Of a stretch of 64,000 nt of DNA, positions 7,340 through 16,800 are shown in pieces (the first letter of the stretch is position 1; every line of letters begins with the position of its first letter). The notes beneath the pieces are model-generated. The model ran no database searches. It was not told the DNA's origin and saw nothing but the letters and a program-made list of their open reading frames with translations. Location: NCBI RefSeq assembly GCF_003076135.1, contig NZ_QDGZ01000012.1:48507-112506 (forward strand), given 5' to 3'. Source of the DNA: Nocardioides gansuensis. Its GTDB lineage: Bacteria; Actinomycetota; Actinomycetes; Propionibacteriales; Nocardioidaceae. Made by a program: the position numbers and the translations under genes.

Positions 7340-10300
7340 GGAGTCGCCGGTCCCGATCGAGGGCGCAGTCGCGGGCTTCCTCACCCGCGTCCTGGACGAG
7401 TTGCTGGCACGGATCGCCGACGACGACGCCGTACGTCGTGCCCTGGCGGAGCTGGGCATCACCGGGCCCGACGCCGACAGCGTCGCGACGTTCGTGGCCG
7501 GCCAGGCCGGGGTCGTCGCCGCCCTGAAGAACGGGGTGCCCGAGCTGGTGCTGGAGCTGGCCAAGCCCAAGCCGAACCTGCTCTCGATCGCCCCCCACGT
7601 GCAGGACCTGCTGGAGGCGGCGGTCTCGTTGACCGACGGCGCACCGGAGGTCGTGCTGCCCGGCCTGCCGGACGCCGGCACCGTCATGGACGCGCTCCTC
7701 GCGCAGGCGGTCGAGCACGCGGTCCAGCAGGCGAGTGCACTGGGCTGGTCCTTCGCCAAGTCTCTCCACCTGGTGGGTCCCGAGCTCCCCGTCTTCACGG
7801 TCGTCTCCGACTTCGCGGACTCGCCGACCGGCTTCGTGTGGCGCCGGTTCAAGGACCTGCGCCGGCACCTGGACATCACCATCCACGGTGTGCTCACCGG
7901 GCCGCGCACGGTCTCCTACGTCACCGTCCCGCTGACCGCGGAGGACCATGTGTCCGAGGCTGTCACGGCGAAGGTGCCGGACGCCAACGTGGTCCTGCAG
8001 CGCATCACGCTCAGGCTCGCGACCGACGGCTACCCCAAACCCGACGAGGTCCACAAGATCTCGCTCGAGGTGCTCGGCCACGATCCGGGCAACGGCGACG
8101 CCCCCGGCTTCGCCGCCGTGGTGCTGCTGTCTGCGCCGATCGCGCAGCCGCTCAGCCTGTCCCCGCGGGTGACCCTGCACCTGGATCCGTTCGCGAGCGA
8201 GTTCGGGGTCGCGGTCACCGGCTGGGGCGAGGTGGTCCCCATCGCGGACGGCTCGCCCCAGCTGACGCTCGACCCGGGGCTCGGGGCGGGCTTCTCCTTC
8301 GGTGAGCCGGGAGGTGTGCGCCTGGCGCTGACCGAGCCGGTCCTGGAGCCGCGCGTCTCGGTGGAGGACTGGGGACTGCGCGCCGGCTTCGGGTCCTTCG
8401 AGCTGACGATCCCGCAGGACATCGCCGGAGACCTCCTCGGCCTGCTGCTCCCGCGCGACGGGGTCCGGCTCAAGGGCAGGCTCCTGATCGTTGCGGACGC
8501 CGAGGGCCTGCACGCGGAGGGCGGGATCGGCCTGCGGACGACGTGGCCGGAGACCCTCCGCCTGCCCGGGCTCTTCGTGCGGGGCCTCACCACCGAGGTC
8601 GGCGTCCTCGACGGTGGTGGATTCAAGCTCACCGCGGCAGGGACGGTCACGGTCGACCTCGAGGTGCTGACCGCCACGATCGAGGGGTTCGGCGTGTCCC
8701 AGCCGATCACGCTGCACCCCGAAGGGGACGGCAACCTCGGTCTGGTCGCGCTCGGCGACCCGACGTTCGAGCCGCCCACCGGCGTCGGCCTCAGCATCGA
8801 CGCCGGCATCGTCAAGGGCGGCGGGCTGCTGCGCATCACAGAGCGGGAGATCTCCGGGGCCCTCGAGCTGGCCCTCAAGCTCGGCAGCGTCGAGCTCGCG
8901 ATCCGTGCGGTCGGTGTGTTCGAGTCGGTTGACGGACGGCTGTCGTTCGTCGTGGTGATGTCGGTCGAGTTCAGCCCCGCCATCGAGATCTTCCTCGGCC
9001 TCACCCTCAACGCCGTGGGCGGCGTCTTCGGGATCAACCGCACCATGGACGCCGACGGCCTCCGCGCTATCGTCCGGTCGGGCCGCATGGAGGACGTGAT
9101 GTTCCCGCGCGACCTGGCGGCCCGTGCGGTCGAGGTGATCGCCGCAGTCAAGCAGGTCTTCCCCGCCCGCCCCGGCCAGGTGGTCGTCGGCCCGATGCTC
9201 AAGCTCGGCTGGGGACGACCGACGTCGTTCGTGACGGCGGCCGTCGGGGTCGTGTTCACGTTCCCTGACCCGGTCGTCATCGCGGTGATCGGGTCGGTCC
9301 GGGTCACCCTGCCGGTGCCCGAGGCCCCGCTGATCGACATGCGCGCGGACTTCGCCGGGTTGATCGACGCCTCGACGGGGGAGGTGAGCTTCGACGCCTC
9401 GCTGACGAACTCCCGCATCGCCACTTTCGACGTCACCGGCGACCTTGCCCTGCGCGCCGGGCCCTCCGGCTTCCTCTTCACGGCCGGCGGGTTCTACCCG
9501 GGCTTCCCGGTGCCGGCCGGGCTCGAGGCGGTCCGCCGGCTCGGCATCTCGATCTCGCCGCAGCCGATCCTCTCCATCCGGGCCGACGCCTACTTCGCGC
9601 TGACCGCCAGCACTGTCCAGTTCGGCGGCGGGCTGCTCGTCGTGGCCGAGCTCGGCCCCATCGGGGCGCGTGGCAGTCTCGCCCTCGACACCCTCATCCG
9701 TACCTCGCCCAAGCTGCACTTCACTGCCCAGCTCACCGGCAGCTTCCGGCTCAGCTTCGAGGGCGAGGACCTCATGGGCGCGAAGCTCGACGTTCTCCTC
9801 GAGGGCCCCGGGCGCTGGCACGCGCGCGCCCGCGCCGAGATCGAGATCCTGTTCTTCTCCGTGTCCGGGACGCTCGAGCTCAGCTGGGGGGACGAGGCCG
9901 AGGAGACACCGCCCAGCGTCCTCGTGGCGGAGAAGGTGCGCGAGGCGCTCGAGAAGCCTCCGGTGTGGGCGCACGTGCTGCCCGCCGCGGACGGCGGCCT
10001 GGTCACCCTGCGTGAGGGCGGCGAGGGACTGCACCCGCTCGGGAAGCTGCGCCTCACCCAGACGATCGCCCCGCTCGGGGTCCCGCTGGCGCGCTTCGGG
10101 AGGGCCGCGGTGGCCGACGGCGGCCCCGTGACCGTCACGGTCTCGGCCGACCTGGCGACGCCGACACCGGCCGAGGAGCTGTTCGCCGCCGCCCAGTACT
10201 TCGACCTCACCGACGACGAGAAGATCTCCAAGCCGCCCTTCGTCCCGCACCACGCCGGCTATGAGCTCGGCGGGCAGGCCTGGGCGCCGCTGGCGGACCC

Positions 10301-10628
10301 GCTCACCGTGGATGTGGTCTACGAGGAGAGCGACGGCCACGAGCGCCCACCCGCAGGGTCGCGCTCCCTCGGAGCGCTGGGGGAGGAGTTCCTCGCCTGG
10401 TCGGTGGTGGGAGCCGCGGGCCGCTCGCACGCGCAGCAGGTCCCGGTGGCCCGACCGCTCGCCGGGCTCAAGGTGACGCCCACGTCGTACGCCGTCGCCG
10501 ACGCCGCGACGGGCACGGCGGTGGCCGCGGCGGTCACCGGCCTGGAGGGGGCGTTCGGCGCGTCGGCCAGGGTGAGCGCCGACAGGGTCGTAATGGCCGA
10601 CTACGAGCTGGCGGGACTGGGCGGATGA
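7332..10628 (+). CDS. DUF6603-type large beta-rich protein
   Basis: 1098 aa. Residues about 556-850 carry the signature run of DUF6603, including LNAVGGVFGINR, VVGPMLKLGWGRPT and RADAYFALTASTVQFGG; the family assignment is from memory of this pattern. The N-terminal ~500 residues are long alternating hydrophobic/polar strands with helical starts. The protein has no signal peptide, membrane segment or catalytic motif that I can see and looks structural. ATG 7332 overlaps the 16-codon upstream frame by 8 nt, and the stop overlaps the next gene by 4 nt (ATGA). It heads an operon of five coupled giant genes that ends in a spike protein. No biochemical role is known to me for the family. Confidence 0.75.
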   Translation: MPEESPVPIEGAVAGFLTRVLDELLARIADDDAVRRALAELGITGPDADSVATFVAGQAGVVAALKNGVPELVLELAKPKPNLLSIAPHVQDLLEAAVSLTDGAPEVVLPGLPDAGTVMDALLAQAVEHAVQQASALGWSFAKSLHLVGPELPVFTVVSDFADSPTGFVWRRFKDLRRHLDITIHGVLTGPRTVSYVTVPLTAEDHVSEAVTAKVPDANVVLQRITLRLATDGYPKPDEVHKISLEVLGHDPGNGDAPGFAAVVLLSAPIAQPLSLSPRVTLHLDPFASEFGVAVTGWGEVVPIADGSPQLTLDPGLGAGFSFGEPGGVRLALTEPVLEPRVSVEDWGLRAGFGSFELTIPQDIAGDLLGLLLPRDGVRLKGRLLIVADAEGLHAEGGIGLRTTWPETLRLPGLFVRGLTTEVGVLDGGGFKLTAAGTVTVDLEVLTATIEGFGVSQPITLHPEGDGNLGLVALGDPTFEPPTGVGLSIDAGIVKGGGLLRITEREISGALELALKLGSVELAIRAVGVFESVDGRLSFVVVMSVEFSPAIEIFLGLTLNAVGGVFGINRTMDADGLRAIVRSGRMEDVMFPRDLAARAVEVIAAVKQVFPARPGQVVVGPMLKLGWGRPTSFVTAAVGVVFTFPDPVVIAVIGSVRVTLPVPEAPLIDMRADFAGLIDASTGEVSFDASLTNSRIATFDVTGDLALRAGPSGFLFTAGGFYPGFPVPAGLEAVRRLGISISPQPILSIRADAYFALTASTVQFGGGLLVVAELGPIGARGSLALDTLIRTSPKLHFTAQLTGSFRLSFEGEDLMGAKLDVLLEGPGRWHARARAEIEILFFSVSGTLELSWGDEAEETPPSVLVAEKVREALEKPPVWAHVLPAADGGLVTLREGGEGLHPLGKLRLTQTIAPLGVPLARFGRAAVADGGPVTVTVSADLATPTPAEELFAAAQYFDLTDDEKISKPPFVPHHAGYELGGQAWAPLADPLTVDVVYEESDGHERPPAGSRSLGALGEEFLAWSVVGAAGRSHAQQVPVARPLAGLKVTPTSYAVADAATGTAVAAAVTGLEGAFGASARVSADRVVMADYELAGLGG

Positions 10629-13600
10629 GCCTCGCCCAGTACACCTTCGCGTCGTCGGTCCGCCGGGGCTTCACTCCGGACGCCAGCGGCAGAGCGAACG
10701 TGACGGTGAGCGTGGCCGGCCAGGCCGACTTCAGCCGCGAGGTCGAGCTGATGACGGCGGCCGACGCGATCGGCCTCCCGCCCGGGCAGGTCATCCGCAC
10801 GTGGCCCCGGCCCGGTGTCCAGAACGCCGAACCCAACTACCTCGCCCTCGTCGAGTTCGACGCGCCGAACCTGCCCTGGCTGCTCGGCCGGCCGGACCCA
10901 GCCGGAATGGTCCACCCCTGGCTCATGCTCGTGGTGGTGGAGGACGACGGCGTCGCGCTCTCCTCGCCGGGCGCCGGGCACACGAGTCTCCTGCTGCCCG
11001 CCGACCAACGGCCCGATCCCGGGGAGGCGTGGCTGTGGGCACACGCCCAGCTCCTGGACCGGGAAACGGTCCCCGACGACCCGTCCAGGTCGCTGTCCAG
11101 GCTCGTGTCTCCCCGGCGGCTGGAGGAGGACACGGCGTACGTCGGCTGCGTCGTGCCGACCTTCGAGTCGGGCCGCCTCGCGGGTCTGGGCAGCGATGTG
11201 CCGCCCGAGATCCGGATCCGCGCCGCTCCGGGATGGGACCAGCCCGGCGACGTGGAGCTCCCCGTCTACTACAGCTTCCGGTTCCGCACCGGGCCTGCTG
11301 GTGACTTCGAGTCGCTCGTTCGCCGCCTCCACGGCGTCGCGTTCCCCGCGGGTCTCGGCTTGCGCAAGCTGCGGCTCGACCACCCTTTGAGCAACCTTCC
11401 GTCCTCCGGCGCCGGCGACCTCGACCTGCCGGTCGCCCTGCGCCCGATCGGCCCCGACTCGGAGCCGGTGGCCGGCCTGGTCGCCACCGACTACCTCACT
11501 GCCCTGAGGGCCCGGCTGGTCGACGCCGACTACGACGTCTCCCTCCTGGGCACGAGGCTCCCGAAGGTCGGGCCGCCCGTCTACGGCCAGCTGCCCGTCG
11601 GCGCGCCCGCCCGTGCCGCGAACCTCGGCAGCGGCCTGGTGCCGCCCTGGCTCGAGGCCGTGAACACCGATCCGCGGAACCGGGTGGCCGCCGGCCTGGG
11701 GGCGGAGGTCGTGCGGCGCAACCAGGAGCGTTACATGGAGGAGGCCTGGCGGCAGGTCGGTGACGTGAACACCGCCAATAGGCTGCGGCGGCGTGCCGAG
11801 TATTCGCTTGGCGCCACCCAGCGGTTGTTCCGGCGGTGGCTCTCGGCGATCGATGCCGGTGACCTGGTCACCGTCACCTCGCCGGTGCACGCGAAGGTGT
11901 CCTCCGCGGCGGGGGAGACCCTGGTCGGCCGGCTCCGCGACTCGCCGCTTCCCCCCGCGGTGCTGTCCGTCGAGCTCCGGCGGTTCGCCCGCACGCGGGG
12001 GCAGCTTTCGCATGCGACCGACTGGCAGGCTTCCGCCGGGGTAGCCGCGGTGGCCGCGCGGGCCGAGCAGGCCCAGCCCCTGTTCGACCGAGTCGCCCTC
12101 GACGGGATCGAGACCCTCGACCCGCCGAGCACGATCTGGGGAAACGCTGCCACCGTGGAGATCCTCGGCAGGCTGGTCACCGAGGGGGTCGCCGGCCTCG
12201 AGCCGGAGGCCGCGGCGCGGCGACTCGACGCGATCAGCACGATCGACCAGGCCACCCTGCCGGAGCCGGAGGCCGTCGCTCGACGCGTGACCGGCGCCGA
12301 CCTGGACAAGACCATGACGGCGATGGGGCTGATCCCCACCGCCGCGGTCGTGGACGCGGTCACCGAGCCCGACCCTGATCGCGGGGCGGGCCGAGGCGAA
12401 GGCCGCGGCGAAGGTCGTGGCTCGGGTCGCGGACGCGCGGTGGGACGGTTCGAGCCGGGGGAGGAGCACGTGGTGGTGGGGCGCGGCGCGGGCGGCGGGC
12501 TGCGTGGCGGGCTGCGTGGCGGCGGCCTCGACAACCTCCTCGTCCGGGCCGGCCGGGACCGGCTCGACCTCACCACGATCCTGCGGCCGACCGAGGTCCT
12601 CGACACCATCAAGAGGCAGCCCGGGCTGGTCACCCGCGCGGGCGACCGCGTGGTGCTCGACACCGGCCTGCTCGAGGAGGCCGCCCGGACGGGCCTCGAG
12701 GCGACCACCGTCTCCAACCAGGTGCTCGACCGGATCGTCGACGGCACCTTCCAGGCCCCCGTGGCGCCGCCTCTGGAGTTCCGGCTGCCCACGGACCGGG
12801 CCGACGGCATCCGCGCCGAGCTCGGTGCGGCGCTGGCCGGGCTCCTAGAGCTTGGCATCCGGCCCGACGATGGAGTCCCGGCGCCGGGGCGGCCGCTCGA
12901 TGGCGGTCTGGAGTCGCTGCGCGGCCCGCTGCTGGCCGCCCTCGACCCGTCGGTCACGATCCTGCGGGCGGTCAACAGCCGGATCGCCGCGCTGGCCGAC
13001 GCCGACGCGGGTGGGCTCGACGACATCATGGCCGCGCCGGACCTGTCGGAGCCGACGTACCTGCGCCTGTCCGAGATCTCGCAGGACTGGTTGCTGCCCG
13101 GGCTCGACGACCTGCCGGCCGACACGACGACCCTGGTGCAGGCCAACCTCGACTTCATCGCGGCCTTCCTGGTCGGCATGAACCACGAGATCGCCCGCGA
13201 GCTGCTCTGGCGCGAGTACCCCACCGACCAGCGCGGCACCTACGCCCGGCAGTTCTGGACGCACGTCGGCGCCGGGGGCCACGACCTCGCGCAGCTGCTC
13301 CACGCGGCGCCGGCGGCCAGCCTCCGCGGACTGACGCGACCGGCGGGCGGGCCCGAGCCGCAGGACCCGCTCGTGCTGGTGGTGAAGGCCGAGCTGGTCC
13401 AGCGCTACCCGGGCCTGATCATCGTCGCGGCCACGACCGAGAAGAACTCCGAGGGCGTGCGCGTGCCGAAGCAGACGATGGTCCCCGACTTCGTCGGGAC
13501 GCTGGAGCCGGACGTGATGCTGGTCGGCTTCACCGGGCTCACCGCCGAGATGGTCCGCGACGCCGAGGCCGCCAACGACCCCGAGAAGCGATGGTGGTTC

Positions 13601-13876
13601 TACTTCTCCGAGCACTTCACCGAGCCGAGGTTCGGGCTCGACGCGGGCGACGAGGAGGACCCGCCGCCGCCGACGTCCTGGAACGAGGTCAGCTGGAATC
13701 ACGTCCAGGACGCCACCTTCCTGCAGAAGGCTTCCTTCTCGCTCAGCCTGCCGAAGGGCCTCCACCCGAGCCCCCTGCACGCGTGGGGCACGGACGCCGC
13801 CAGGCAGGCCTGGATCACGCTGCAGTTCCCGTTCCGGCGCGGCATCGCCGCCGTGGACCTGCTGCCCGAGGAGTGA
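10625..13876 (+). CDS. Large protein of unknown function with Arg/Gly-rich linker
   Basis: 1083 aa, not recognised. Start ATG 10625 overlaps the DUF6603 stop as ATGA. The first ~450 residues are globular and strand-rich. Residues about 583-638 form an Arg/Gly low-complexity linker (GRGEGRGEGRGSGRGRAVGR, then GGGLRGGLRGGG), unusual for a bacterial protein and possibly a flexible or nucleic-acid-binding hinge. The C-terminal ~430 residues are globular again and Trp-rich. There is no signal peptide, membrane segment or classical catalytic motif. Coupling to the DUF6603 gene and to the next gene (2-nt gap) implies production in fixed ratio as part of one assembly. Confidence 0.62.
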   Translation: MSLAQYTFASSVRRGFTPDASGRANVTVSVAGQADFSREVELMTAADAIGLPPGQVIRTWPRPGVQNAEPNYLALVEFDAPNLPWLLGRPDPAGMVHPWLMLVVVEDDGVALSSPGAGHTSLLLPADQRPDPGEAWLWAHAQLLDRETVPDDPSRSLSRLVSPRRLEEDTAYVGCVVPTFESGRLAGLGSDVPPEIRIRAAPGWDQPGDVELPVYYSFRFRTGPAGDFESLVRRLHGVAFPAGLGLRKLRLDHPLSNLPSSGAGDLDLPVALRPIGPDSEPVAGLVATDYLTALRARLVDADYDVSLLGTRLPKVGPPVYGQLPVGAPARAANLGSGLVPPWLEAVNTDPRNRVAAGLGAEVVRRNQERYMEEAWRQVGDVNTANRLRRRAEYSLGATQRLFRRWLSAIDAGDLVTVTSPVHAKVSSAAGETLVGRLRDSPLPPAVLSVELRRFARTRGQLSHATDWQASAGVAAVAARAEQAQPLFDRVALDGIETLDPPSTIWGNAATVEILGRLVTEGVAGLEPEAAARRLDAISTIDQATLPEPEAVARRVTGADLDKTMTAMGLIPTAAVVDAVTEPDPDRGAGRGEGRGEGRGSGRGRAVGRFEPGEEHVVVGRGAGGGLRGGLRGGGLDNLLVRAGRDRLDLTTILRPTEVLDTIKRQPGLVTRAGDRVVLDTGLLEEAARTGLEATTVSNQVLDRIVDGTFQAPVAPPLEFRLPTDRADGIRAELGAALAGLLELGIRPDDGVPAPGRPLDGGLESLRGPLLAALDPSVTILRAVNSRIAALADADAGGLDDIMAAPDLSEPTYLRLSEISQDWLLPGLDDLPADTTTLVQANLDFIAAFLVGMNHEIARELLWREYPTDQRGTYARQFWTHVGAGGHDLAQLLHAAPAASLRGLTRPAGGPEPQDPLVLVVKAELVQRYPGLIIVAATTEKNSEGVRVPKQTMVPDFVGTLEPDVMLVGFTGLTAEMVRDAEAANDPEKRWWFYFSEHFTEPRFGLDAGDEEDPPPPTSWNEVSWNHVQDATFLQKASFSLSLPKGLHPSPLHAWGTDAARQAWITLQFPFRRGIAAVDLLPEE

Positions 13877-13878
13877 CG

Positions 13879-16800
13879 GTGAACGACTTCCACGACCTGC
13901 GCGAAGCACTCGCACGCCGACGGGCAGCACTCGGTGACGCCGAGCAGGACGCCGCCCGGGCCAGGTGGTCGCTGGCCGCTGCGGACACGGCACTCCAGGA
14001 CGCGATGCGCCGTGGCGACGCCGAGGCGATCGCGCGCGCCGTCGACGAGCGGCGCACCGCGGAGGAGGAGCACCTCGCCATCGCCGGTCGTCTCACCGAC
14101 CTGCACCGTGCGGTGCACGGTGGGCTGGCGGAGTTCGTGGACCGCCTTCCCGTCGCTCCCGAGGGCCGGGCGGACAGCCTGCTGGAAGGCGTCGACCAGG
14201 CCGTGCCGATCGCGTTGTTCCCGGTCCGGCTGGAGACCCGGTTCGCCGGCCCCGATTCGGCGCCCGTCCTCAGGGTGCGGATATATCCCGACGACCTGCA
14301 CGTCGACGACCACGAGCCTGACCTCAGCGAGGAGGAGGCGGATCTCGGCCGGGCCTACTGGACGTCCGTCGGTGCAGGCGCCGGCGAGGCAGACGCGTGG
14401 GCCGTCCTCGCCGGCCGGCTCGGCCCGCACCGCGCGCTGTGGGTGCGGCACGTGCTGGAGCCCCCCGACGGGACCTTCCCCGAGGTCGTACTTCGCCCGC
14501 CCGGCACGTCCCGGGCGCCGGTGGCTCGGGCGCTCCCCGACCTGTTCCTCGTCCGGGTGCGTGCCGCCGGCCAGACGACGGTGACGACCGGGGGACCGGT
14601 CGCCGACACCCTGGCGGTGGGTGCCGACCTGACGGGCACGACCGCCCCGGTGGCCGCCGACGGCGACGTCCTGGCCCTCGGCGAGGAGGCACGCTGGCTC
14701 GCGGACTTCGACGCCGCCGTCGCCGCGGGCATGGCGATCGAGGTGGCCCTGCCGGTGGGCACCACGGTGGTCGACGAGGTGGCCGTGACCGGCGTCTGCG
14801 TGTCGATGTCCCCCGACGAGGCGAGCGCCCTGGTCGGTGACCTGGTCGCCCGCCACCGGGTCACCCACGGCGCGGGCTTCATTGCACCCGGTACGCCGAC
14901 CAACAACCTGGCCGACACCACGAGCGGCTGGCTCAGCAGGCCCGACCCGGCCCGGCTGGACCCCGCCACCCGACCTGTCTCGGGCAGTCGCTCCAACGCC
15001 GCCGTCCTGGGGCACGCGCTCGGGCTCCCGGCCGAGTCGCTCGCCGGCCTCGTCGGCGCCGCGGACGCCGATGCCGAAGAGGCCGAGGTCATGGCCAGGG
15101 TGCTGTTCGAGGCGACCTGGGGCCCCTACCTGCGCATGCATGCGCAGCCCGGCTTCCCGCTGCGCCACCTCCCCGAGGCCTACGTCCATATCACCCGCTG
15201 GGTGAGGGGCGGCGGCCCGCTGCCGGCGATCCGGCTGGGTCGGCAGCCCTACGGGGTCCTGCCGATCCAGCCGCGCGGCGCCGTACCTGCCCCGGGGGAC
15301 GACGCGGTGACGGCGTGGCTCACCGACTTCCTGCCGCGGATCCGGGCTCTCTGGCTCGCGGGCAGGGGCGACGCCCCGGCGGGCATCGCGGCGTACACAC
15401 ACGAGCCGGTGTCGAGCCGCTTCCGGGTGCGCACTGCCTACGCCAGCCGGACCCGCCCCCTGCTCGACGGCCTGGGCCTCCTCGGCGAAGGCGTCACCGC
15501 CGAGGCCGGCGTCCGCGAGCGCCGGCTGGTGGCCGAGCTCGGGCTGGGCAACGTGCTGCCCTCGGTGGTCTCCACCATGTTCCGCGACGCCGTCGACCTC
15601 TGGCTGCCACCGGCCACCGACGACGACCTCGACTTCCTGCTCGCCGACCCGGACCCGAAGGAAGCCACGAGCATCCTCGGCCTGCTGCTGCGCAACGCCG
15701 CGCTGCAGGTGACCAACAACCTTGCGGACGAGTTCCTCGAGCCGCACCTCGACGCCGAGGTCAAGGGGTACGCCGCCAGGCAGGTGCCGTCCCTCTTCCT
15801 CACCACCCCCGACGAGCTGGCCGTCAGCGCCACCCCGGAGGTCCGGGTGGGCGAGGCGGTCACCCTCGCCGACAAGCTGGCGACGCGCGTGCCCGAGGGT
15901 GACCGCGCCGGGGCGACGGTGGCCGAGTCGATCGCCGCGATCCTCGGCGACGCCAGCCCGATCGACGTGCTGGACGACTACCGCCACATCGAGGCGCTGC
16001 GCACCTACGCCGGCGCCCACCAGGACCTCGCCGCGATGCCCACCGAGCGGCGCGCGCGCCTGATGGGGGAGGTGCTCGACTGCGCCTCCCACAGGTACGA
16101 CGCGTGGGTGACCTCGCTGGCGACCAGGCGGCTCCACCTTCTGCGGGACGACCGGCCCACCGGGCTGCAGATCGGTGCCTGGGGCGTGGTGACCGACGTA
16201 CGCAGGCGGCTGCTGCCCACTCTCGCCGACCGGCCGGACCTCCCCGAGGGCACCGTCACGGACGACGCCAACGCGGGGTTCGTCGTGGCGCCCTCTCTCC
16301 AGCACGCCGAGGTCGCCGGGGTGCTGCGCGCCGCCTGGATCGCCCACGGCGGGCCGGCCGGGGACGCGGAGGCGCCGTTCGCGGTCGACCTGAGGTCCCG
16401 CCGGGCGCGGCAGGCCCTCGCCCTAACCGACGGCATGCGCAACGGCCAGCAGCTCGGCGCCCTGCTCGGCTACCAGGTCGAGCGCGCCCTCCACGACGCC
16501 TCCGGCAACGGGGTGGAGGTCGACTGGGCCGTCTTCGAGCTGCGCCGGCTCTACCCGCTGCGGGTCGACTCAGCCGAGAACGCCGGGCTGGCGAGCGAGC
16601 GGCTCGTCGTCGACGGCTGGCGCCTGGCCAAGGACGCGATGGCGTCCCTCGACCCGGTGCTCGACGCCGTCCTCGCCAGCATCCCGACCAGGCCGGACGG
16701 ATCCCCGGCGCTGGACGTCGGGGACTCCCGGTCCGCCATCGCGGCCGCAATCACCGACCTCGTGGGGGCCCTCGACGGCCTCGCCGACCTCGGGCTGGCC

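Noticed and set aside
7212..10430. Long open frame (about 1070 codons) on the minus strand
   Set aside because: It is the antisense shadow of the DUF6603 gene; the product is Arg/His/Gln-rich without motifs, as expected in GC-rich DNA.
13699..16347. 882-codon minus-strand frame
   Set aside because: Shadow of the 1470-aa gene; no start signal and no motif.
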